From positions 5,797,501 through 5,861,500 of the forward strand of contig NZ_FNTA01000004.1 of the NCBI RefSeq assembly GCF_900105055.1: a stretch of DNA of 64,000 nucleotides. The letters run 5' to 3'. The position numbers and the translations under genes were made by a program. The notes beneath the pieces are model-generated. The model saw only the letters and a program-made list of their open reading frames with translations, was not told the origin of the DNA and did no database searches. This stretch comes from Amycolatopsis lurida. GTDB taxonomy: Bacteria; Actinomycetota; Actinomycetes; Mycobacteriales; Pseudonocardiaceae. Positions 1-7,874 of the stretch are shown here, piece after piece. Position 1 is the stretch's first letter, and every line of letters begins with the position of its first letter.

Positions 1-246
1 GGTGATCCGGCGGTGCGGTCGGCGATGACCGAGGCCGACCGCCGGTACCGGTTCGCCATCGCGCAGACCGTCGCCGCGGGGCTCGCGGACGGCTCCATCA
101 CCGGCGTCCGCGACCCCGACGCGTACGCGGCGGCACTGGTGGGGCAGCTGCGCGGGATCGCCGTGGCCTCGATCATCGATCCCGGTGGCATCGATCTGCG
201 TGCCGTTCGCGCGGAGATGGAGTACGCCGTGGACCGGCTCGCCTAG
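1..246 (+). CDS. TetR-family regulator, C-terminal fragment (cut by window edge)
   Basis: The reading frame is open from the first base and ends at TAG 244-246, so this is the 3' end of a gene that starts outside the window. The roughly 80 residues are helical and resemble the ligand-binding and dimerisation domain of TetR regulators, with a run such as DPDAYAAALVGQLRGIA that is typical of their last helices. No DNA-binding helix-turn-helix is visible because the N-terminus is missing. The family call rests on C-terminal style alone and the ligand cannot be guessed. The next gene is convergent. Confidence 0.55.
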   Translation, partial: GDPAVRSAMTEADRRYRFAIAQTVAAGLADGSITGVRDPDAYAAALVGQLRGIAVASIIDPGGIDLRAVRAEMEYAVDRLA

Positions 247-296
247 CCCGGACCCCGCCCCGCCGCCACCCTCAACGGACAGGCTTCGCCTGGCTG

Positions 297-851
297 TCAG
301 ACCCTGGTAAGCGCGGCCGCGCCGAACGAGACGCTGAACCGCTCGCACCAGATGGTCACGCTCGAATAGCGCGCCAGGTCGGTGCCGGCGGGCAGCGTGT
401 AGTTCTGGCTTCCCTTGTTGCCCTTGAGTTTCCCGGCGCTCACGTATGCGCCGTCGTCGAACACGAACCAGCCGTCCTTGCCGGGGATGACCGGCGCGTC
501 GGTGAGCCAGACCCGCAGATCCGGTCCGTTGCTCGTGTCGAGGTTCTCCAAGCGCAGCACCAGTGATCCGTCGGCCCCGCGCAGGATCCGGACGTCACCA
601 CTGGTCGTGTGCTCGTGGCTGATCAAGGCGCCGGTGGCCACGACCGAGGGCTCTTTCGGGGCGGGCGTGGCACTTCCCGAAGGCTGGGCCGTCGGTTGAG
701 CCGAGGGCTGGGCGACGACGGGCGCGGCCTCCTGGACCGTTTCGTTCACCCAGAGCTTCCACGGCTGGAACCAGTAGAGGCCCGCGGCCACCGCCACCAC
801 CAGTCCGACCGCCACCACGGCGAGCACCCGCTTGCGTTTCATGGGGGACAT
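297..851 (-). CDS. DM13 domain membrane-anchored protein
   Basis: The 184-residue protein begins with a positively charged stretch and one hydrophobic segment (about residues 8-27), then a Pro/Ala/Ser/Gln-rich linker (about 40-65), then a DM13-type domain to the end. Typical DM13 features are LENLDTSNGPDLRVWL, GKLKGNKGSQNYTLP and the closing SSVTIWCERFSVSFGAA. The lone Cys in WCERF is the conserved DM13 cysteine, thought to bind a redox cofactor. It is probably anchored in the membrane with the domain outside. A second ATG lies at 842 and may be the true start, since neither has a clear ribosome binding site. It is divergent from the symporter gene at 1013. Confidence 0.8.
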   Translation of the reverse strand: MSPMKRKRVLAVVAVGLVVAVAAGLYWFQPWKLWVNETVQEAAPVVAQPSAQPTAQPSGSATPAPKEPSVVATGALISHEHTTSGDVRILRGADGSLVLRLENLDTSNGPDLRVWLTDAPVIPGKDGWFVFDDGAYVSAGKLKGNKGSQNYTLPAGTDLARYSSVTIWCERFSVSFGAAALTRV

Positions 852-871
852 TCAAGCGTGCGAACCGTCCT

Positions 872-892
872 AATCGCCCGGTTCGGGCGATT
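872..892. promoter_or_regulatory. 9-bp perfect inverted repeat in divergent promoter region
   Basis: Arms AATCGCCCG (872-880) and CGGGCGATT (884-892) are separated by three bases. The repeat sits 21 bases upstream of the DM13 gene start, inside the 161-bp divergent spacer with the symporter gene. It could be an operator or a 5' UTR hairpin. There is no direct evidence for either. Confidence 0.35.
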
Positions 893-1012
893 ACCGAACT
901 CTTACGATGCCGATCGGGTGGGGTCACGGCTGGGTGTCGGTGCCTTGACCCCGGTCACGCCGCTTGACACGATTGCCGATCTGAAAAGGGCATATCGGAC
1001 GGAGGCCCCTCG

Positions 1013-1879
1013 ATGGGTTCGGCGATGTTTTCCATCCTCCTGCCGGTAGCGCTGGCACTGGTCATGTTCGGGCTGGGCTTGACCCTGACCGTCGGCGACT
1101 TCACGCGGGTGCTGAAGTACCCGAAGGCCGCCGTCATCGCGCTGGTGTGCCAGATGATCGTGCTGCCCGTGATCTGTGTCGGCCTGATCCTGGTGTTCGG
1201 TCTCGGAGGCGTGCTCGCGGTCGGCATGATGCTGCTCGTCGCCTCGCCCGGCGGGACCTCGGCGAACCTGTTCAGTCATCTCGCGGGCGGCGACGTCGCC
1301 CTCAACGTGACACTCACGGCGATCAACTCCGTGCTGGCCGTGTTCACCTTGCCGCTGGTTGTCGGCTTGTCGATGGCCCAATTCCTCGACGGCAGTGCCG
1401 CTGTCGGGCTCCAGCCCGCGAAATTCGTGCAGGTGTTCGCGATCGTGCTGATCCCGGTCGTGATCGGGATGGCGGTGCGGCACCGGTTCATCGACTGGGC
1501 CGAGCGGATGCGCAAACCGGTCAAGATCGGCTCCGCCGTGGTGCTCGTGCTGGTGATCGCGGCGGCGATCGCGCAGGAATTCCGGACGCTGGTGGACAAC
1601 ATCTGGACGCTCGGGCCGGTGGCGCTGGCGCTTTCCGTGCTCAGCCTCGCGATCGGGTACTACGTGCCGCGACTGTTCCGGGTGGACCGCGGGCAGTCGA
1701 TCGCTTCCGCCATGGAGATCGGCGTCCACAATGCCACCCTCGCGATCGCGGTGGCGATTTCCGTGCTCGGTGACAAGGCGATGGCCGTGCCGGCCGGGAT
1801 CTACGGCGTGCTCATGTTCTTCCCCGCCGGGATCGCGGCGGTCCTGTTGTCCCGCAGCCGGGAGAGCGCGCCGGTCTGA
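1013..1879 (+). CDS. Bile acid:sodium symporter (BASS) family transporter
   Basis: The 288-residue integral membrane protein has about nine or ten hydrophobic segments along its whole length. The stretch ASPGGTSANLFSHLAGGDVAL, cut here at its conserved core, is the BASS/SBF signature, and the late segment EIGVHNATLAIAVA matches the second crossover motif with its Glu and Asn. The family cotransports organic anions with sodium. The substrate in actinomycetes is usually unknown and need not be a bile acid. A GGAGG at about 1001 precedes the ATG. The hydrolase gene follows after 8 bp, so the two are probably cotranscribed. Confidence 0.85.
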   Translation: MGSAMFSILLPVALALVMFGLGLTLTVGDFTRVLKYPKAAVIALVCQMIVLPVICVGLILVFGLGGVLAVGMMLLVASPGGTSANLFSHLAGGDVALNVTLTAINSVLAVFTLPLVVGLSMAQFLDGSAAVGLQPAKFVQVFAIVLIPVVIGMAVRHRFIDWAERMRKPVKIGSAVVLVLVIAAAIAQEFRTLVDNIWTLGPVALALSVLSLAIGYYVPRLFRVDRGQSIASAMEIGVHNATLAIAVAISVLGDKAMAVPAGIYGVLMFFPAGIAAVLLSRSRESAPV

Positions 1880-1887
1880 GTTACGTT

Positions 1888-2703
1888 GTGGAAGTGCCCC
1901 GCCTCCCCATTGGTGAACTCCTCGACGTGAACGGCGTCGCCGTCCACGTCCGGCAGGACGGTGCCGGGCCGCCGTTGGTGCTGCTGCACGGGTATTGCGG
2001 GTCGGTGCACTGGTTCGACAGGCTCACCGTCGGCCTGGCCGCGCGGCATCGGGTGATCCGGGTGGATCTGCTGGGACACGGGTGCACCGGTGGTTCTTCG
2101 GGTTTCGACGCGGCGTCGCAGGCGCGTATGGTGGCCGCCGTGCTCGACTCGCTGGATGTCGAGGACGTCCTGGTCGCCGGTCACTCCTTCGGTGCGGACG
2201 TCGCGGTGGCGCTGGCCGCGATCTCCCCGCGAGTCGGTTCGCTGGTGCTCATCGGACAGGCGCCGGACTACAGCTACGCGTCCTTCCCACCGGGCAGTGC
2301 GGTGTTGCTGCCGATGGTCAGCGCCCTGGTGCGGCGGGTCGCCGACCGGAGATGGGTGCGGTTCGCTTCCCGGTTCCGCCGAGGCGGCTGGTTCGACGAT
2401 CCCTCGCAGGACTTGGCCGATCACGCCGTCACCGCGCCGGCGATGGCCCGGGTGGTTCTCGTGGACCGGGCGAGAGTGCTGGCCGCTCGTCCGCTGGACG
2501 AGCAGCTGGCGGCTTTGGCGTTGCCGTGCTTGGTGATTCTTGGGCGACGGGACCGTTTTTACGACTGTGACAAGACTTTCGCGCGGTACTCGGCGGTCGG
2601 GGCCCGCGTGGAGGTCGTGGAGGACGCCGGGCACTCGCCGTTCTTGGAGCGGCCGGGCGAGGTCGCTCGGTTGCTTCGGGACTTCCGGGCTCGTGAGTGG
2701 TAA
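1888..2703 (+). CDS. Alpha/beta hydrolase
   Basis: The 271-residue protein has the alpha/beta hydrolase layout: oxyanion strand LVLLHGYCGS near residue 30, nucleophile elbow GHSFGADVA near 108, a late acid in LGRRDRFYD, and the catalytic His in EDAGHSPFLERPGEV near the C-terminus. The substrate is not predictable from sequence. The start is GTG at 1888, with a second in-frame GTG at 1894. Its C-terminal residues REW and the TAA stop lie inside the left arm of the palindrome at 2692-2733, so the palindrome contributes to coding. Confidence 0.85.
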   Translation: MEVPRLPIGELLDVNGVAVHVRQDGAGPPLVLLHGYCGSVHWFDRLTVGLAARHRVIRVDLLGHGCTGGSSGFDAASQARMVAAVLDSLDVEDVLVAGHSFGADVAVALAAISPRVGSLVLIGQAPDYSYASFPPGSAVLLPMVSALVRRVADRRWVRFASRFRRGGWFDDPSQDLADHAVTAPAMARVVLVDRARVLAARPLDEQLAALALPCLVILGRRDRFYDCDKTFARYSAVGARVEVVEDAGHSPFLERPGEVARLLRDFRAREW

Positions 2704-2733
2704 GGACGGTTCTAACCGTCCTTACCACTCACG
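2692..2733. terminator. Perfect 20-bp-arm palindrome, bidirectional terminator (copy 1)
   Basis: Two 20-base arms (2692-2711 and 2714-2733) are perfectly complementary around a 2-base centre. It lies between convergent genes and contains the stop codon of the upstream hydrolase. A copy with one base difference lies at 52861-52902. It has no T-run, which is usual for actinomycete terminators. Confidence 0.75.
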
Positions 2734-2742
2734 AGGCCGACC

Positions 2743-4080
2743 TCAAGACCAGCGCGCGCCGGCGTCCCCGATCGCCTGATCCAGTACGGCCAGCCCTTCC
2801 GACAGTTCGTCCTCGGTCGCGGTCAGCGGGGGAGCGATCCGGAACACCCCGCCCATTCCCGGCAACTGCACGATGTTCATGTGCAGCCCCAGTTCGAGGC
2901 ACCGCCGGGTGACCAGCGCGCCGAGTTCGTCGGAGCTGTGCTTGGTGGCCCGGTCCACGACGAGTTCCACGCCGACCAGCAGGCCCCGCCCACGGATGTC
3001 GCCGACGACGGGATGACGGGCGGCGAGGTCGTCGAGGCCGCGGCGGAGGAAGGCGCCCAGTTCGGTGGCGCGTTCGTCGAGCCGGTCGCGGGTGAGGACG
3101 TCGAGGACGGTGTTCCCGACGGCCGCCACCAGCGGGTCCGCCACGTGCGTGGTGAAGAACAGGTAGCCGCGGTCATGCGCCTCCTGCTCGATTTCGGCGC
3201 TCGTGATCACCGCCGCGAGCGGGAGGCCGGCGCCCAGCGTCTTGGACAGGGTGAGGATGTCGGGGACGACACCGTCGCGTTCGAAGGCGTACCAGTTTCC
3301 CGTGCGGCACAAGCCGGTCTGCGCCTCGTCGAGGATCAGCAGCATCCCGCGTTCGCGGCACTTCTCTTGCAGGGCGGCGAAATAACCCACAGGCGGCTCG
3401 ATGATCCCGCCCGAGCTGAGGATCGGCTCGACGATGCAGGCCGCGAGGCTGCCGACGGACTGGGCGTCGATCATCTCGAACCCGAAGTCGAGTTGTCGTT
3501 TCCAGTCCAGTTCCCCTTCCGGAGTAAGGAAATCCGGTCGATAGGCGTTCGGCGCGGGGATGGCGAAGTTGCCGGGCGCGGTCGGGCCGTAGCCCTTGCG
3601 GCCCGCGCTGTAGGTCGCGTTCGCCGCCGCTTGCGTCATCCCGTGCCACGACCGGGCGAATGACACGATCTCGTGTTTCCCGGTGACGAGTTTCGCCATC
3701 CGGATCGCGGCCTCGTTCGACTCCGCACCGGTGGTCAGCAGCAGCGCCTTTTCCAGCGGTGACGGCAAAGTCTCGGCCAGCCGTCGCGCGAGGTCGACGA
3801 CGGGGCGGCTCAGCATCCCGCTGAACAGGTGGTCGAGCGAGCCGATCTGCCGTCGGACGGTCTCGACGATCTCGGGATGCGAATGCCCGAGGATCGCGCT
3901 CATCTGCCCGGAGGTGAAGTCGAGGATCCGCCGCCCGGATTCGGTGAACAGGTAGCTCCCGGCGGCGTGGTCGATGATCTCGCGGGTGAAATCGCCGGCC
4001 CCGGCGTAGCGCACGAGGTGCCGGTCGGCGTCGGCCCAGAAACGGTCGGTGGAGGACAGGTCGGTGATCGGAGCAGCCAT
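2743..4080 (-). CDS. dgdA: 2,2-dialkylglycine decarboxylase (class III aminotransferase fold)
   Basis: The 445-residue PLP enzyme matches the dialkylglycine decarboxylase group in several stretches: LLLTTGAESNEAAIRMAKLV, SFARSWHGMTQAAANATYSA, EPILSSGGIIEPPVGYFAAL, LILDEAQTGLCRTG, the PLP lysine in TLSKTLGAGLPLA, and NIVQLPGMGGVFRIAPPLT. Known family members decarboxylate 2,2-dialkylglycines such as 2-aminoisobutyrate to a ketone and then transaminate pyruvate. The start was placed at ATG 4080 because residues upstream do not resemble the family. A LysR gene is divergent 78 bp away, as with dgdR in Burkholderia. Other class III aminotransferase functions are possible but less likely. Confidence 0.85.
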   Translation of the reverse strand: MAAPITDLSSTDRFWADADRHLVRYAGAGDFTREIIDHAAGSYLFTESGRRILDFTSGQMSAILGHSHPEIVETVRRQIGSLDHLFSGMLSRPVVDLARRLAETLPSPLEKALLLTTGAESNEAAIRMAKLVTGKHEIVSFARSWHGMTQAAANATYSAGRKGYGPTAPGNFAIPAPNAYRPDFLTPEGELDWKRQLDFGFEMIDAQSVGSLAACIVEPILSSGGIIEPPVGYFAALQEKCRERGMLLILDEAQTGLCRTGNWYAFERDGVVPDILTLSKTLGAGLPLAAVITSAEIEQEAHDRGYLFFTTHVADPLVAAVGNTVLDVLTRDRLDERATELGAFLRRGLDDLAARHPVVGDIRGRGLLVGVELVVDRATKHSSDELGALVTRRCLELGLHMNIVQLPGMGGVFRIAPPLTATEDELSEGLAVLDQAIGDAGARWS

Positions 4081-4158
4081 GCCCCGACGGTAAGCCGCCT
4101 CCGAGCGACACGTCCATCTCACGATTCCGGCTGTGCTGTTCGGCTGATTCGTACAACA

Positions 4159-5064
4159 ATGGCGTTCATGCTCAACCCCTGGAGGCTCGGCCTGCTGAGC
4201 AGGCTGGACACGCTCGGCACCGTCCGCGCGGTCGCCAAAGCGGCCAACCTGAGCCCGTCGAGCGTGTCCCAGCAGCTCGCGGTCCTCGAAGCCGAGACGC
4301 GGACGCGGCTGCTGGAGCGCACCGGCCGCCGCGTCCGGCTGACCCCGGCCGGGCGGATGCTGGCCCGCCGCGCGAGGGAGATTCTCGACCACATGGACAC
4401 CGTCGAGGCCGAATTACGCGGTCTCGGTGAGGGACCGGCCGGGCTCGTCCGCCTCGGCGCCTTCCAGAGTTCGATCCACACCATCGCCGTCCCCGCGGTG
4501 AACCGGCTGACCCGCTCGCATCCGCGCCTGCAGATCGAACTGCTCGAACTCGAACCGCACGTCAGCATGCCCGCGCTCCGCGTCGGTGACGCCGACGTCA
4601 TCATCACCACCACGGACTTCGTCGAACAGCCGCTGGGACCCGACGTCGAACTCGTGCCGCTCGCGACGGATCCGATCGTGCTCGTCGTCCCGACCGGGCA
4701 TCCGGCGGCGGGCCGCGGGCCCGCCGACCTCGCCGCCTACGCGAGCGAGCCCTGGGCGTTCGACGTCCCGCAGTCGTACATGGCGAACCTCGCCACCCGG
4801 CTCTGCCGCGAAGCCGGGTTCGAGCCGCGCGTGATCGCCCGGTTCAGCAACTACATGATGACCTTGCAGCACGTCGAGGCCGGGCTTTCGATCGCGCTCC
4901 TGCCCGGCCTCGCCGTCGACCGGCGTTACCGCGTCGCGACCCGTGAGCTCGCGACGCCGGTCGACCGCTCCATCACCGCGGCGATCAGGCGCGGGTCCGC
5001 GCCGCGCGCCGCTGTCGACCTGGTTCTCGAGGCGATCCGGAGTCATCCGGAACTGCCGCTGTGA
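4159..5064 (+). CDS. LysR-family regulator, likely controls the decarboxylase
   Basis: The 301-residue protein has an N-terminal winged helix-turn-helix (residues 8-65, with VRAVAKAANLSPSSVSQQLAVLE) and a periplasmic-binding-like effector domain (about 90-295). ATG at 4159 or 4168 can start it. Divergent orientation to dialkylglycine decarboxylase is the classic LysR arrangement, so it probably regulates that gene. Binding of the substrate or a keto product as coinducer is inference. Its last 80 bp overlap the 3' end of the convergent MFS gene. Confidence 0.85.
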   Translation: MAFMLNPWRLGLLSRLDTLGTVRAVAKAANLSPSSVSQQLAVLEAETRTRLLERTGRRVRLTPAGRMLARRAREILDHMDTVEAELRGLGEGPAGLVRLGAFQSSIHTIAVPAVNRLTRSHPRLQIELLELEPHVSMPALRVGDADVIITTTDFVEQPLGPDVELVPLATDPIVLVVPTGHPAAGRGPADLAAYASEPWAFDVPQSYMANLATRLCREAGFEPRVIARFSNYMMTLQHVEAGLSIALLPGLAVDRRYRVATRELATPVDRSITAAIRRGSAPRAAVDLVLEAIRSHPELPL

Positions 5065-6211
5065 ACCCGTGCCGCCGCGCCACGAGCACCACGGCCAGCG
5101 TCGGCACGAGCAGCACCAGGACACTCCAGGGGAACGACTCCGCGCCGAAGCCGTCGAGGAGGACGCCGCCGGCGATCCCGCCGCCCGCCATCGCGGCGTT
5201 CCACAGGGTGACCAGCATGGCCTGCGCGATGTCCGCCGCACCGCCCTTGTCGCCCGCCTGCGCGGCGGCGGTCTGCAGCAGCGTCGGGATCCCGCCCCAG
5301 CCGAGCCCCCACAGGGTCACCGCGACATAGACCAGCGCCGGATTATCGCCCAGCAGCGCCAAAATCGTCGCTCCGGCCGCAACGAGAAGGGTGCCCGCGA
5401 CGGTCAGCGGGCGCAGCCGCCGGTCGATGAAGAGACCGACGAACCAGATGCTGACCATCGACGCCAGCCCGAACACCAGCAGGATCCGATCGACCGAGCC
5501 GCCCATCGACACGTGTTCGAGGAAGGTGGCGATGTAGGTGTAGAGGATGTTGTGCGCAAGGACGAACGTCAGCGTCACGAACAGGACCGCGGCCACGCCC
5601 GGGACGGCGAGGGTCCTGCGCACCGGGAGCCTGCCGCCCCGGTCCTGCCCCGGGAAGTCGGGCACGGCCAGCGTGATCCAGCCGAGCAGGGCGAGCGCGA
5701 GCACCGACATGAGAGAGAACGTCACCTGCCAGCCGAAGAGGCCTCCGAGGAAGGTGCCGGCCGGGATGCCGAGCGAGAGCGCGAGCGGGATACCGGTCAT
5801 CACGACGGCGATCGCCTTGCCCCGCACCGGTTCCGGCGCCAGCCGCCGGGCGTAACCGGCGAGCAGCGCCCAGACCACGCCCGCCGCGATCCCGGCGACG
5901 AACCGCGCGCCGAGGGTCAGGGGATAGTTCGTCGACAGCGCCGTGACCGTGTTGGCGACGGCGAACCCGGCCACTCCGGTCAGGAGCAGGCGTTTGCGGC
6001 GCCAGCCCGCGGTCGCGGCCGACAGGGGGATCGCGGTCAGCGCGGTACCGATCGCGTACACGGTCACCAGTTGCCCGGTCGCCGCTTCGCTGACGCCGAG
6101 CCCGGCGCTCATCGCGGGCAGCACCCCCGCGGGCAGGGCTTCGGTGAGGACGGTGACGAACGCCGCCGTGGTCAGCGCGAGCAGCGCGCCGAGTGGGAGT
6201 TTCGCAGTCAT
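4985..6211 (-). CDS. MFS transporter, drug:H+ antiporter-1 type
   Basis: The 408-residue protein has twelve predicted membrane segments. The N-terminal half resembles arabinose-efflux or chloramphenicol-resistance permeases: VTVLTEALPAGVLPAMSAGLGVSEAATGQLV and ARFVAGIAAGVVWALLAGYA, each shortened here to its core. The family exports small hydrophobic compounds or sugars using the proton gradient. The C-terminus is Arg/Pro rich and overlaps the lysR gene by 80 bp in a convergent arrangement. A divergent MerR gene 64 bp upstream probably controls it. Confidence 0.82.
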   Translation of the reverse strand: MTAKLPLGALLALTTAAFVTVLTEALPAGVLPAMSAGLGVSEAATGQLVTVYAIGTALTAIPLSAATAGWRRKRLLLTGVAGFAVANTVTALSTNYPLTLGARFVAGIAAGVVWALLAGYARRLAPEPVRGKAIAVVMTGIPLALSLGIPAGTFLGGLFGWQVTFSLMSVLALALLGWITLAVPDFPGQDRGGRLPVRRTLAVPGVAAVLFVTLTFVLAHNILYTYIATFLEHVSMGGSVDRILLVFGLASMVSIWFVGLFIDRRLRPLTVAGTLLVAAGATILALLGDNPALVYVAVTLWGLGWGGIPTLLQTAAAQAGDKGGAADIAQAMLVTLWNAAMAGGGIAGGVLLDGFGAESFPWSVLVLLVPTLAVVLVARRHGFTAAVPDDSGSPREPGRQRRAARTRA

Positions 6212-6230
6212 GCTCCGTATGCTCGAACCA

Positions 6231-6244
6231 TCACATAGATGTGA
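6231..6244. promoter_or_regulatory. Candidate MerR operator in MFS promoter
   Basis: TCACATAGATGTGA is a perfect 6-bp inverted repeat around AG. On the minus strand a TTGACC box lies immediately upstream of it (about 6246-6251). MerR-family regulators bind such dyads between widely spaced -35 and -10 elements, so control of the MFS gene by the adjacent MerR protein is likely. Confidence 0.6.
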
Positions 6245-6275
6245 AGGTCAAGTCGGCCGGGGTGAGGTGGCGCAC

Positions 6276-6647
6276 ATGCGGATCGGGGAATTGGCGGAGC
6301 GGACGGGCACGTCGCGCCGTCTGCTGCGGTACTACGAGGAGCAGGGTCTCATCGTCTCGGAGCGGCTGCCCAACGGCTACCGCGACTACGCCGAGCCCTC
6401 GGTCGACCGGGTCATCCAGGTCCGCGGACTGCTCGACGCCGGGCTGCCGACCAGGATCATCAAGCAGATCCTGCCATGCCTGGACAAACCCCGGCAGATC
6501 TACTTCCCGGACGCGACCCCGGAAATGCTCGGAACCCTGGAGGCCGAACGCGACCGGATGACCCGGCGCGCCGAATGCCTGCTCCGCAACCGGGACGCCA
6601 TCACCGAGTACCTCGACGCGGTCCGCGCCTACGACCCGGCTTCCTGA
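6276..6647 (+). CDS. MerR-family transcriptional regulator
   Basis: The 123-residue protein starts with the MerR winged helix MRIGELAERTGTSRRLLRYYEEQGL and continues with the second helix-turn-helix RDYAEPSVDRVIQVRGLLDAG. A dimerisation helix follows (about 85-115) with no large effector domain, so it resembles short drug- or stress-sensing MerR proteins. Cys70 is the only notable cysteine between the domains. It is divergent from the MFS pump and is likely to activate it when a ligand binds. ATG 6276 is the first Met of the domain. Confidence 0.88.
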   Translation: MRIGELAERTGTSRRLLRYYEEQGLIVSERLPNGYRDYAEPSVDRVIQVRGLLDAGLPTRIIKQILPCLDKPRQIYFPDATPEMLGTLEAERDRMTRRAECLLRNRDAITEYLDAVRAYDPAS

Positions 6648-6673
6648 GCCGGAGGGACTTTCCTCGCACGGCC

Positions 6674-6702
6674 TTGACAGGGTGAGAAAGCGCTTTCAGG
6701 AT
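6674..6702 (+). promoter_or_regulatory. Promoter of the Gfo/Idh/MocA dehydrogenase gene
   Basis: TTGACA (6674-6679) is a perfect -35 box and CAGGAT (6697-6702) a fair -10 at a 17-bp spacing. The first LacI-like operator covers the spacer and the start of the -10, so a bound repressor would block RNA polymerase. Confidence 0.6.
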
Positions 6703-6722
6703 GTGGGCAGGAAAGCGCTTTC
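6686..6722. promoter_or_regulatory. Two identical LacI-type operators
   Basis: GAAAGCGCTTTC occurs at 6686-6697 and again at 6711-6722, centre to centre 25 bp. This 12-bp palindrome with central CG is the form bound by LacI/GalR-family repressors. No LacI gene is nearby, so the regulator is encoded elsewhere. Confidence 0.75.
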
Positions 6723-6734
6723 AAAGGAGAACGG

Positions 6735-7874
6735 ATGACCACGCGGAAACTCGGCGTCGTGATGAACGGCGTCACCGGGCGGATGGGCTATCGGCAGCAC
6801 CTGGTGCGCTCGGTCCTGGCGATCAGGGAGGCCGGCGGGGTCGAGCTGGCCGACGGTTCGCGGGTCCAGCTGGAGCCGGTCCTGGTGGGGCGCAATGCGG
6901 ACAAGCTCGAAGAGATCGCCACCCGGCACGGCCTGACCCGCTGGACCACCGACCTCGACGCCGCGCTCGGCGACGACGACCTCCCGCTGTACTTCGACGC
7001 ACAGCTGACCGCGGTCCGCGAGAAGTCGATCGTCCGGGCCATCGACGCCGGCAAGCACATCTACACCGAGAAGCCGGTGGCCGAGTCGGTCGAAGGGGCG
7101 CTCGCCCTGGCACGGCACGCCGAGGCGGCCGGGGTCAAGAACGGCGTCGTCCACGACAAGCTCTACCTGCCCGGCCTGCTCAAGCTGAAGCGCCTGATGG
7201 ACAGCGGCTTCTTCGGCCAGGTGCTGTCCGTGCGCGGCGAGTTCGGCTACTGGGTGTTCGAGGGCGACTGGCAGTCGGCGCAGCGTCCCAGCTGGAACTA
7301 CCGCGCCGAAGACGGCGGCGGCATCGTCGTCGACATGTTCTGTCACTGGAACTACGTGCTGGAGAACCTCTTCGGCGCCGTCAACGCGGTGACCGCGAAG
7401 GCCGTCACGCACATCCCGGAGCGCGTCGACGAGAAAGGCGAGCGGTACGCCGCGACGGCCGACGACTCCGCGTACGCGATCTTCGAGCTCGAAGGCGGGA
7501 TCATCGCCCAGCTCAACTCGTCCTGGTGCGTGCGGGTCCACCGCGACGAACTGGTCGAGTTCCAGGTCGACGGCACCAAGGGCAGCGTCGTCGCGGGCCT
7601 GCACAAATGCGTCATCCAGCCGAGGGAGGCCACGCCGAAGCCGGTGTGGAACCCCGACCTCGCCGAGACGCGGTCGTACCGTTCGCAGTGGCAGGAAGTG
7701 CCGGACAACGAGGACTTCGGCAACGGTTTCCGCGCACAGTGGGAGCAGTTCGTCCGCCACGTCGTGGAGGACGCGCCGCATCCGTACGACTTCATGGCGG
7801 GTGTGCGCGGCATCCGGCTCGCGGAAGCCGGCCTCGAGTCCTCGCGCGAGAACCGCCGGGTCTCGCTGGCCTAA
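6735..7874 (+). CDS. Gfo/Idh/MocA-family oxidoreductase
   Basis: The 379-residue protein has an N-terminal Rossmann-type NAD(P) domain (about 1-140) with the family motif EKPVAESVEGALALA, where the Lys in EKP is catalytic in relatives. A C-terminal alpha/beta sheet domain follows and includes GGGIVVDMFCHWNYVLE, where His/Asp sit at the substrate site. Family members oxidise sugars, inositols or related polyols. Regulation by two LacI-like operators supports a carbohydrate substrate, inferred only. AAAGGAG precedes ATG 6735. The 3' end overlaps the convergent ANTAR gene by 4 bp. Confidence 0.85.
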   Translation: MTTRKLGVVMNGVTGRMGYRQHLVRSVLAIREAGGVELADGSRVQLEPVLVGRNADKLEEIATRHGLTRWTTDLDAALGDDDLPLYFDAQLTAVREKSIVRAIDAGKHIYTEKPVAESVEGALALARHAEAAGVKNGVVHDKLYLPGLLKLKRLMDSGFFGQVLSVRGEFGYWVFEGDWQSAQRPSWNYRAEDGGGIVVDMFCHWNYVLENLFGAVNAVTAKAVTHIPERVDEKGERYAATADDSAYAIFELEGGIIAQLNSSWCVRVHRDELVEFQVDGTKGSVVAGLHKCVIQPREATPKPVWNPDLAETRSYRSQWQEVPDNEDFGNGFRAQWEQFVRHVVEDAPHPYDFMAGVRGIRLAEAGLESSRENRRVSLA

